Assembly (NCBI GenBank): GCA_964599655.1
Contig: CAZRGV010000031.1
Location: forward strand, 1-51,654
Direction: 5' to 3'
DNA from: CAZRGV01 sp964599655
GTDB taxonomy: Bacteria > Planctomycetota > Planctomycetia > Isosphaerales > Isosphaeraceae
DNA: 51,654 nucleotides
Every line of letters begins with the position of its first letter. The stretch's first letter is position 1. The notes under the pieces were generated by a model. It saw only the letters and a program-made list of their open reading frames with translations, searched no databases and was not told the origin of the DNA. The position numbers were made by a program, and so were the translations under genes. Shown here piece by piece: positions 1 through 6,720 of this stretch.

Positions 1-600
1 ATACCTATAGTTCTTGCCGATATAGTCCGACGAGAACGCGCCGCGATTGTTGATGTCGGCTTTGCCGTTGGGAATGACGCGGAAGAGGCTCACCTCGTTA
101 AAGGTCAGCGGCCTCCCCATGTAGCTGGTCATGGCGGTCAGGTAGCGCGCCAATAACTCATATCGCTTGGGGTCGTAACCGTCAGGCTTGGGCCACGGCA
201 ACCGGTTCTCCGGCAGATTCGTCGCGATGACCCTGAAGTTGTAAGCCTGAATCCGCTTGTCGCCAGAGCCAGGCTCTCCCCGGGGCTCCGTTGAAATCTC
301 CGGCAGAAGATTTCCGTTCTCGTCGCGCGCCGGAATATCGACCGCGAACTGATGGCTTGCGGTGTGCGCCCGCACCNNNNNNNNNNAGGGACTCGCCATA
401 CTGGGAGACGCCCTCCCGCCCGAAGGTGTAGCTCACGCCCGCCTGCGCCATCAGATCGCCTTCATAGCTCGAATCGGCGAAATACCTCCCCTCGAACCGG
501 GCGCCATTCTCCATGACCACTTCCACAATCCGCGCGCCCCGTTTGATGACACCCTTCTTTTCCAGGAGCCGGTGGCGATAGTGAACAACCACTCCCGCGT
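1..600 (-). pseudogene. FAD-dependent oxidoreductase, partial, interrupted by an N gap and fused to GroEL
   Basis: On the minus strand, about 600 down to 387 encodes a segment with the motifs EGDLMAQAGVSYTFGREG and QYGES. After ten N (377-386), 376 down to 1 is open in another frame and includes IQAYNFRV, NRLPWPKPDGYDPKRYELL and NRGAFSSDYIGKNYRY. These are characteristic of the internal and following part of large FAD-dependent oxidoreductases common in Planctomycetes and Bacteroidetes. The N-terminal Rossmann GxGxxG region is absent: upstream of about 600 the reading frame becomes GroEL. The C-terminus lies beyond the window. The frame change across the N run fits an arbitrary gap length, because six bases would restore the expected ES-LAG-VRAHT reading. 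I see this as real oxidoreductase sequence brought next to groEL by an assembly join or recombination. Confidence 0.75.
377..386. other. Assembly gap of ten N
   Basis: Ten undetermined bases lie inside the FAD-dependent oxidoreductase coding region. Both flanks code for adjacent parts of the same family on the minus strand but in different frames. The gap size is therefore probably a placeholder. Confidence 0.95.
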
Positions 601-1090
601 CGGCCAGCATCTGGCCGATCTTGGCGTCGTTGTTGGCCGAGATGGCGCCGACCTGGGCGATCTCCTCCTTGCGCTCGACCGGGCGGCTGATCTTCTCGTG
701 CAGCTCATGGACGGCCGCCTCGACGGCCTTTTCGATGCCGCGTCGCACGGCGGTCGGATTGGCGCCGGAGGTGATGTTGCGAAGCCCCTCGCGATAGATG
801 GCGCGGGCCAGGATGGTCGCCGTGGTGGTCCCGTCGCCGGCGACGTCGGAGGTCTTGCTCGCGACGACGTTGACCAGCTTGGCGCCCATGTTCTCAAACG
901 GGTCGGGCAGCTCGATTTCCTTGGAGACGGTCACGCCGTCCTTGGTCACCGTCGGGCCGCCGAACGATTTGCTGATGATCACGTTCCGGCCGGTCGGGCC
1001 GAGCGTGGTGCCGACGGCGTCGGCCAGAATATCGACGCCTTCAAACATCTTCCGTCGAGCGGCGTCGGAGAAGAGCAATTGCTTGGGCAC
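597..1090 (-). pseudogene. groEL: GroEL chaperonin, N-terminal fragment (second groEL of the cluster)
   Basis: Starts with GTG at 1090, preceded by GGGAGGACATCC, a good ribosome site. Residues 1 to about 164 match the GroEL equatorial domain: TTLGPTGRNVIISKSFG, the ATP-binding DGTTTATILARAI and ISANNDAKIGQMLADA. GroEL should continue into the apical domain (about 540 residues in all). Here, just after LADA, the frame continues as a FAD-dependent oxidoreductase. The fragment has only part of the equatorial domain and could not form a chaperonin ring. It lies 100 nt downstream of groES, as expected for a groES-groEL operon. The break at about 597-608 falls where both families can encode L-A-D-A, so it may be a microhomology join made during assembly. 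Confidence 0.85.
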
Positions 1091-1190
1091 GGATGTCCTC
1101 CCGAGAATGGCGGCTCACGGGTTCCGGATCAAGGACGGCGGCCACGCCGCGCGCCGATGACCCCGGAACCCACGATTCCGGTGTCTTGGA

Positions 1191-1487
1191 TCACTTCACG
1201 ACCTTGGCCAGGATGTCGGACTCGCGGAGGATCTTGATCTCCTCGCCGTCGACCTTGATCTCGGTGCCGGAATACTTGCCGAAAAGAACCTCGTCCCCTT
1301 CCTTGACGCCGATCTCGGCACGCTGGCCGTTGTCGAGCAGCTTGCCCGGACCGACGGCCAACACCTTGCCACGCTGGGGCTTCTCCTTAGCCGTGTCGGG
1401 AAGGACGATGCCGCCGGCCGTCTTCTCCTCGGCCTCGATCTGCTGGATCACCACGCGGTCTTCGAGCGGACGAATCTTCAGAGCCAT
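1191..1487 (-). CDS. groES: Co-chaperonin GroES
   Basis: A 98-residue protein of normal GroES length that caps the GroEL ring during ATP-dependent folding in the cytoplasm. Visible family features are the N-terminal IRPLEDRVVIQQ, the mobile-loop region EEKTAGGIVLPDTAKEKPQ, then GKVLAVGPG, the EGDEVLFGKYSGTEIK barrel segment and the C-terminal ESDILAKV. The ATG at 1487 has AGGAA about 9 nt upstream. It sits between the two groEL genes on the same strand, in the order groEL-groES-groEL. A strong hairpin lies in the 161-nt gap after the upstream groEL. The gene is intact, unlike both groEL copies beside it. Confidence 0.97.
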   Translation of the reverse strand: MALKIRPLEDRVVIQQIEAEEKTAGGIVLPDTAKEKPQRGKVLAVGPGKLLDNGQRAEIGVKEGDEVLFGKYSGTEIKVDGEEIKILRESDILAKVVK

Positions 1488-1542
1488 CTCAGTGAATTCC
1501 TCGTAAATATTGGCTTGTCGAAGGATTGATCTCTGGGAGAGA

Positions 1543-1569
1543 CCGGCTCCAGGGCCTTTCCGGAGCCGG
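1543..1569 (-). other. Hairpin in the groEL-groES intergenic region
   Basis: Perfect 8-bp inverted repeat CCGGCTCC/GGAGCCGG at 1543-1550 and 1562-1569 with an 11-nt loop. It lies between the perfect hairpin at 1601-1631 and the groES start, so it would be in the leader of groES. It may stabilise or process the transcript. There is no U tract. Confidence 0.5.
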
Positions 1570-1600
1570 CGCGACTTGGTTCAAAAGGCCGGTCTCCGAC

Positions 1601-1631
1601 CGATCGCGGACCGTCGAACCGTCCGCGATCG
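1601..1631 (-). terminator. Perfect 11-bp hairpin after the first groEL
   Basis: CGATCGCGGAC (1601-1611) and GTCCGCGATCG (1621-1631) are exact complements around a 9-nt loop. The stem lies about 18 nt past the groEL stop on the minus strand, before groES. No U run follows, so it may be a partial terminator or an mRNA-stabilising element that sets the groEL/groES ratio. Confidence 0.55.
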
Positions 1632-1648
1632 CGCCGGCGGAACAGGTG

Positions 1649-3306
1649 TCACATCATGCCCATTCCGCCCATGCCGCCCATGCCGCCCATGCCAGGGCCA
1701 TGGTCGTCGTGATGGCCGGCGGCCGGAGCCTTCTTCTCCTTCTTCTCGACGACGATGGCCTCGGTCGTCAGCAGGAGACCCGCGACGCTGGCGGCGTTCT
1801 GCAAGGCCGAGCGAGAGACCTTGGCCGGGTCGACGACGCCGAAGTGGAACATGTCGCCCCACTCGCCGGACTCGGCGTTGTAGCCGAAGTTGGCGTCTTT
1901 CGCCTTGGAGATCTTGTTGACGACCACCGCGCCGTCGAGGCCGGCGTTCTCGGCGATGAAGCGGCCGGGCTGCTCCAGCGACCGACGAATGATGCTCACG
2001 CCCATCGCCTCGTCGCCGGTGAGGCCGAGGTCGCCTTCGAGGGCCTTGGTGGCTCGAATCAGGGCGGTGCCGCCGCCGGGGACAATGCCTTCCTCGATCG
2101 CCGCGCGGGTGGCGTGCAGGGCGTCCTCGACGAGGGCCTTCCGCTCCTTCATCTCGGTTTCGGTCGCGGCGCCGACGTTGATCTGGGCGACGCCGCCGGC
2201 CAGCTTCGCGAGACGCTCTTGCAGCTTCTCCTTGTCGTACTCACTGTCGGTCTGAGTGATCTCGCGGCGGATCATCTCGGTCCGGCCCTTGATTTCCTCC
2301 GGCGTGCCGGCGCCTTCGATGATGGTCGTGTTGTCGCCGTCGATGATCACCTTGCGGCAGCGGCCGAGGTCGGCGAGGGTCACGCTTTCGAGCTCGATGC
2401 CCAGATCCTTGAAGATGGCCTTACCGCCGGTCAGCACGGCGATGTCGCCGAGCATGGCCTTGCGGCGATCGCCATAGCCTTGACCGCAGCGACCGACAGG
2501 ATGCCGCGGAGTTTGTTGACGACCAGGGTCGCCAGCGCCTCGCTTTCAACGTCCTCGGCGATGACCAGCAGCGGCTTGTTGGCCTTGGCGATCTGCTCGA
2601 GCAGGGGAATCAGCACCTTGGGCGTGCTGATCTTCTCCTCGTAGATCAGGATGTACGGGTCTTCGAGCACGACCTCCATGCGGTCGGGGTCGGTCACGAA
2701 GTGGGGGCTGAGATAGCCTCGGTCGAACTGCATGCCCTCGACGACGTCAACGGTCGTCTCGAACCCTTTGCCTTCCTCGACGGTGATGACGCCGTCGGTG
2801 CCGACCCGCTCGAAGGCGTCGGCGAGCTTCTCACCGATGGTCCGATCGTTGTTGGCCGCGATCGTGGCGACCTCGGTGATGTTCTTCTTCCCCTCGACCT
2901 TGCGGGACTGGCCCTTGATGTGCTCGACAACCTTGGCGACGGCCTTGTCCATGCCTCGCTTGAGGGCCATCGGGTCGGCGCCGGCGGCCAGGGCCTTCAG
3001 ACCTTCCTTGAAGATGGCCTCGGCCAGCACGGTCGCGGTGGTGGTGCCGTCACCGGCGGCGTCCGAGGTCTTGCTCGCGGCCTCCTTGACAAGCTGGGCC
3101 CCCATGTTCTCGTAGGGGTCGGTCAGCTCGATATCCTCGGCCACGGTGACGCCGTCCTTGGTGATGTTCGGGCTGCCCCAGCCCTTATCGATCACCACGT
3201 TGCGGCCTCGAGGGCCGAGGGTGCTTCGGACGGCGCGAGCTAGCTTCGTCACGCCGCTAGCCAGCTTCTGACGCGCCTCCTCGTCGTAGGCCAACATCTT
3301 CGCCAC
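1649..3306 (-). pseudogene. groEL: GroEL chaperonin, full length but frameshifted
   Basis: A complete GroEL split over two frames. The first part starts with GTG at 3306 (AGGAG 9 nt upstream; protein VAKMLAYDEEARQKL) and runs to VAAVKA. The second part resumes at RRKAMLGDIAVLTGG and ends with the glycine/methionine tail GGMGGMGGMGMM and TGA at 1649. At about 2476-2477 the universal motif KAPGYGDRRKAML is broken: AAG-GC is followed directly by TAT-GGC, where nine bases should separate AAG from TAT but only two are present. Seven bases are missing, which causes the frameshift. ATP-binding DGTTTATVLAEAI and the GGGTAL region are intact. For an essential gene this is more likely a sequence or assembly error than a true pseudogene. 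It is the promoter-proximal gene of the groEL-groES-groEL cluster. Confidence 0.9.
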
Positions 3307-3605
3307 GGTGGAGATCTCCTTTGTCGCGGTCCACCCCGGGGTAGATCGATTCGGTGGAATGACCCCGGGGACTCGGTTCGCCTCCTGACTTTGCAAGTGC
3401 CATGCCGTGGCAAAATATCGATCGCAACTCTCTATTTAACAGTCATTTACAGAATTCGGCCCCCGATTCGCGCGCCCCGTTGAACTGCCAGTTTGGCAGC
3501 TTGATCCCGCGGGCTGTCAGGACGCTGCGGATGCCGGGCGAGGGCCCAACCTTCCGTTTCATTCGTGAGCCTCGCCGTTCCCGGAACGGCTTCGAGGTTG
3601 CTTCC

Positions 3606-3704
3606 GTGCGCGGTCGGTGCGCGTTTTTTTGGGGTTGACGATTTTCAGAAGTCTCAATTCTGTCGCGGGTTGCGAATTGGGACGGGAGTTCGTTCGGCGC
3701 GCGG
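3606..3704. repeat. Copy 1 of a 99-bp module with conserved ends
   Basis: Left end GTGCGCGGTCGGTGCGCG followed by seven T (3606-3630). Right end GGGAGTTCGTTCGGCGCGCG (3684-3703, plus one G). The same two ends recur exactly 407 bp further on with the same internal length but a diverged centre. Confidence 0.7.
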
Positions 3705-3854
3705 AACGGGGGCTGGTTCCAGGTCGATGGAGTGCGTCGATTCGGCCTTCGTCTCACCTCGAACCACCTTACGCCTCAGACGGAATCGTCGGGACGGCTT
3801 TCTTGTTGTCGGGTGGACACGGTTTCAACGAACTCCTTGCAGCACCAGGGGATC

Positions 3855-3871
3855 GGTGGGCCCTGCCCACC
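3855..3871. repeat. REP-like hairpin, short form
   Basis: GGTGGGC-CCT-GCCCACC, a perfect 7-bp stem with a 3-nt loop. Its core matches the longer GTAGGGTGGGC...GCCCACCCTAC hairpin at 14051-14079, so the two are probably members of one dispersed palindromic repeat family. Confidence 0.55.
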
Positions 3872-4012
3872 CTAAGACCATGTCACGGCAAGGAAGCGAT
3901 CAAAACAGGCCAGATCCACCCGAATTCGGTCATGGGTTCGTTTGGTCCACGGAGTGCACCGAGGGCTCGACGGTCGGCCGCCACGATCAGAGACGGCGAG
4001 CGAACGGATGCG

Positions 4013-4111
4013 GTGCGCGGTTGGTGCGCGTTTTTTTCGAGCGGCCGATCGCTTTAAGATTCAGATTTCCATAAGGTTATGGCGACGCAGGGGAGTTCGT
4101 TCGGCGCGCGG
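4013..4111. repeat. Copy 2 of the 99-bp module
   Basis: Left end GTGCGCGGTTGGTGCGCG plus seven T (4013-4037) differs from copy 1 at one base. Right end GGGAGTTCGTTCGGCGCGCG plus one G (4091-4111) is identical to copy 1. The roughly 53 bases between the ends are only weakly similar. Confidence 0.7.
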
Positions 4112-4172
4112 GGCGTTCCGTCGTCATGACCTTGCAGGGGAGTTCGTTCGGCGCGCGGGGCGTTCCGTCGTC
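4087..4172. repeat. Tandem duplication of a 39-bp unit, 47-bp period
   Basis: The unit beginning GCAGGGGAGTTCGTTCGGCG is present identically at 4087-4125 and 4134-4172, separated by 8 bp. Its core is the right end of the 99-bp module, so the third copy of that end lies here. Confidence 0.85.
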
Positions 4173-4427
4173 CGGTCGTCGGATGTGGCAATCGGGGAAC
4201 GCCTCCCGGTCGGAAATCCCGGATTCACCAACTTTGTGGAGACGCGCGATAGCGTGCGTGATGCCAATTGTGATGCGATTGACAAGGAGCGAGACGGGTC
4301 GGGAAGGGAAGGAATCACGAGCCCGTCATAAGAAATCATCCGAGTTTGGGGGGCTTCGCTTCGGGTTTTCTCCGAGGTTTCCGGACGATTCCTCGTGGAA
4401 CGACGGCGTGGATGGATGTGGTTGAGA

Positions 4428-5747
4428 TCAGGCGGCGCGGTCGGTATCGAGGGGCGAGAGGGGCAGTTCGATTGTCACAACGAGTCCGGGTTGGGCGTTG
4501 TGGGCCGAGATTTCGCCGCGGTGGAGGTCGACGGCGCGCCGGGCGATCGCCAGCCCGAGCCCGACGCCGCCGCTGGCCCGGCTCCGGTGGCCTTCCACGC
4601 GGAAGAAGGGGTTGAAGATGGCTCGCAACTGGTCTTCGGGTACGCCCGGCCCCTGGTCGCGAACGGCGATCCGCGACGACCCCTGGTGGCGCTCCAGCGT
4701 GATGCCAATCTCGGAGCCTTCGGGCGTGTGTCGGATGGCGTTCCGCACCACGTTCTCGACGGCGCGGCGGAGTAGCTCCCCCTCGCCGCGGACCCAGCAC
4801 GATTCCGAGGCGACAAGGGCGAGCCGCACGCCCTTGGCTCCGGCCTCCAGGGCGCAATCCTCGACGAGATCTCGCAGCAGGTCGTCGAGGGGGACATTCT
4901 CCTGCTCGCGAGCCGAGGGATCGCCTTCGGCTCGGGTTAGCTCGAGCAGTTCGTTGACGAGTGTTGTCAGCCGGAGAATGTCGCGTTTGATGCGGGCGAG
5001 CGACGTCGTCGGGTCGTCGCTCGAGAGGGCGAGGTCCACGGCCACGTCGAGCCGGGTCAAGGGAGAGCGAAGCTCGTGGGAGACGTCCTGCAACAGCCGC
5101 CGTTCGGCCGACACGAGGGTCTGAATGCGGCTGGCCATTTCGTCGAAGGCGCGCGACAGCTCTCCGATTTCGTCCTTGCGAGTGGAATTCACGCGAGCCG
5201 AGAGGTCGCCCTGTCCGAACTGGTCGACGACGTGACGGAGTCGGCGGAGGGGTGTGGCCAGGTAAACGGCCAGGATCGCGCCCATGCCGACGATGACCAG
5301 CACGATGGCGCCGTAGTACGGCAGGATGTTGGGCGGCTCGAACCAGGGGTGGACGAGTGTGACGAAGCGGTAGCGGCCTCGTCGTGGCGGGCTGACGAGG
5401 ACCATGCGGCCGTCGGGGAGGCGGCGGTCCAGGGGCGACACTCCGAGGTGCAGGAGGTCCGACCGATCGAGTCCGGTGACCAGGTCGCGGCCCTGTGTGT
5501 CCGTGAGGTGGTGTTCGCCGGGTAGTTTCGCGTCAAGCCGTCGCAGGTGTTCGGCGAGCCCCGTCGGCCCCCCCTCCTCGAAGGCGCGGTAGGCGTCCTC
5601 CTCGACGAGCGAGACCATGCTGAAGAAGGGATCGCGCTTGGGGGGCCCGTGACGGTCGAGGCCCTTGGCGATGGCCCAGTAGGCCACGAGCGACAGGGCA
5701 AACGTTCCGAGCGACCAGAGCAGGACCTTGGCGAAGATCGAACGCAT
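4428..5747 (-). CDS. Sensor histidine kinase, CpxA/EnvZ-like
   Basis: A 439-residue membrane histidine kinase. TM1 is about residues 8-28, a periplasmic domain of some 115 residues follows, TM2 is about 143-164, and HAMP is about 165-215. The HisKA H-box DVSHELRSPLTRL puts the phosphorylated histidine at H224. The catalytic domain shows the N-box ENVVRNAIRHTP, G1 DQGPGVP and G2 GVGLGLAI. The FRVEGHRSRASGGVGLGL stretch is typical of the CpxA/RstB branch. It starts 4 nt after the stop of the response regulator gene, so the two are co-transcribed with the regulator first. The signal is not visible from sequence. By analogy with CpxA it may sense envelope state, and the neighbouring divergent operon encodes envelope proteins, one with CpxP/Spy-like repeats. 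Confidence 0.9.
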   Translation of the reverse strand: MRSIFAKVLLWSLGTFALSLVAYWAIAKGLDRHGPPKRDPFFSMVSLVEEDAYRAFEEGGPTGLAEHLRRLDAKLPGEHHLTDTQGRDLVTGLDRSDLLHLGVSPLDRRLPDGRMVLVSPPRRGRYRFVTLVHPWFEPPNILPYYGAIVLVIVGMGAILAVYLATPLRRLRHVVDQFGQGDLSARVNSTRKDEIGELSRAFDEMASRIQTLVSAERRLLQDVSHELRSPLTRLDVAVDLALSSDDPTTSLARIKRDILRLTTLVNELLELTRAEGDPSAREQENVPLDDLLRDLVEDCALEAGAKGVRLALVASESCWVRGEGELLRRAVENVVRNAIRHTPEGSEIGITLERHQGSSRIAVRDQGPGVPEDQLRAIFNPFFRVEGHRSRASGGVGLGLAIARRAVDLHRGEISAHNAQPGLVVTIELPLSPLDTDRAA

Positions 5748-5751
5748 CGCC

Positions 5752-6489
5752 TCATGGCTCTCCCGAGACGTTTTCGGGCCCGGAGCGGAACAAGTAGCCG
5801 AGGCCGCGAACCGTACGGATCAGGGCGCCGTGCGGGCCGAGGCGTTTGCGGAGGTTGCTGATGTGCATGTCGAGGGCTCGGTCGAACTGGGTCGTCCGTC
5901 GACGGTAAAGGGCGGTGGACAGTTCGTCTCTCGACACGACGCGGCCTGCGGCATGAACGAGGTATTCCAGGATGTCGTACTCGATGGTGGTCAGGATGAC
6001 GGCCGTCCCATCGACGAATGCCTCGCGCGCCGAAGGGATGAGCCGGACCCGACCCACCTCGAGCACCTCGGCGTCCTTGGGTGATCGTCCGGCCCGTCGG
6101 AGCACGGCCCGGATGCGAGCCAGCAACTCGGCGGTACCGAACGGCTTGGGGAGGTAGTCGTCGGCGCCGGCGTCGAGGCCCGCGACCCGGTCGGCCTGCG
6201 TGGTGCGGGCGGTCAGCATGATGACCGGGATCTGGCTCTGACGACGGACGAGTCGCAGGACCTCGAAGCCGTCGAGGTCGGGGAGCATCACGTCGAGCAA
6301 CACAAGGTCCTGGCCGCCGCTGAGGGCGCGGGTTAGCCCGCTGCGGCCATCGTGCTCGGCCTGAAGCTGGAAGCCTCGCCGGGAAAAGAACTCCTGGAGC
6401 ATCTCGCAGAGCTCGACGTCGTCGTCGACGATGAGCACCGAGGGGATCGGCGGCTTCGCGCCTCCGTCCGAACTCAACGACAGCCGCAT
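5752..6489 (-). CDS. OmpR/CpxR-family response regulator
   Basis: A 245-residue regulator with an N-terminal receiver (about 17-130) and a C-terminal winged-helix DNA-binding domain (about 145-240). Acidic residues D22-D24, phosphoacceptor D66 in LVLLDVMLPDLDG, T93 and K115 in DYLPKPFG are all present. The output domain contains LTTIEYDILEYLVHAAGRVVSRDEL and ends with IRTVRGLGYLF, typical of the OmpR family. I chose the ATG at 6489 (MRLSLSSDGG); the frame is open about 23 codons further upstream but without family similarity. It is first in a two-gene operon with the kinase and is divergent from the sulfotransferase/phosphatase operon across about 230 bp. An inverted repeat there (6608-6642) is a candidate operator. 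Confidence 0.92.
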   Translation of the reverse strand: MRLSLSSDGGAKPPIPSVLIVDDDVELCEMLQEFFSRRGFQLQAEHDGRSGLTRALSGGQDLVLLDVMLPDLDGFEVLRLVRRQSQIPVIMLTARTTQADRVAGLDAGADDYLPKPFGTAELLARIRAVLRRAGRSPKDAEVLEVGRVRLIPSAREAFVDGTAVILTTIEYDILEYLVHAAGRVVSRDELSTALYRRRTTQFDRALDMHISNLRKRLGPHGALIRTVRGLGYLFRSGPENVSGEP

Positions 6490-6607
6490 CGTGGCGCACC
6501 TCCGACGGCATACCGGGCCGCGCGCTTGCCATGCGGTCGGGGCTCCGGCCGTTCTCAACGATTGTACAACGCCGATTCCGTCGCTGTCCCGATCGGGAGA
6601 CGGGATT

Positions 6608-6642
6608 CACTGGACCTGTTGACATACCTTTACAGTCCAGTG
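6608..6642. promoter_or_regulatory. Inverted repeat around a TTGACA box in the divergent intergenic region
   Basis: CACTGGAC (6608-6615) and GTCCAGTG (6635-6642) form an 8-bp inverted repeat. A consensus -35 hexamer TTGACA lies inside it at 6619-6624, about 100 nt before the start of the plus-strand operon. I cannot find a good -10 at 17 bp. It may be an operator for the adjacent CpxR-like regulator or an unrelated repressor. Confidence 0.45.
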
Positions 6643-6720
6643 GAGGGGAGGGGGCTAGAATGACGCGGCTTGGTCGGATCGTGGGATGGAACGGTTTCAA
6701 CCCGTCGGAGGGCCGAACTC

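Larger units (their letters stand above)
3400..4427. other. About 1 kb without a convincing gene
   Basis: Between the divergent-side start of groEL and the end of the histidine kinase gene, all open frames are short and lack family features. The stretch holds repeats and hairpins listed separately: a duplicated module (3606-3704 and 4013-4111), a tandem 39-bp repeat, a GGTGGGC/GCCCACC hairpin and the palindrome GCCGTTCC-C-GGAACGGC near 3575-3591. The groEL promoter should lie near 3400-3450, but I could not assign boxes with confidence. Confidence 0.6.

Noticed and set aside
182..1090. A novel GroEL-oxidoreductase fusion protein
   Set aside because: Both halves lack essential domains and the join is beside an N gap at a shared LADA-coding stretch; an assembly chimera is more likely.
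3380..3420. CIRCE (HrcA operator) upstream of groEL
   Set aside because: The TTTGC...GCAAA sequence at 3390-3414 is only loosely symmetric and does not match TTAGCACTC-N9-GAGTGCTAA.
3565..4331. Overlapping small open frames in the repeat region with recurring CAVGARFF and GVRSARG peptides
   Set aside because: The peptide repetition comes from the nucleotide repeats; there are no good starts or ribosome sites.
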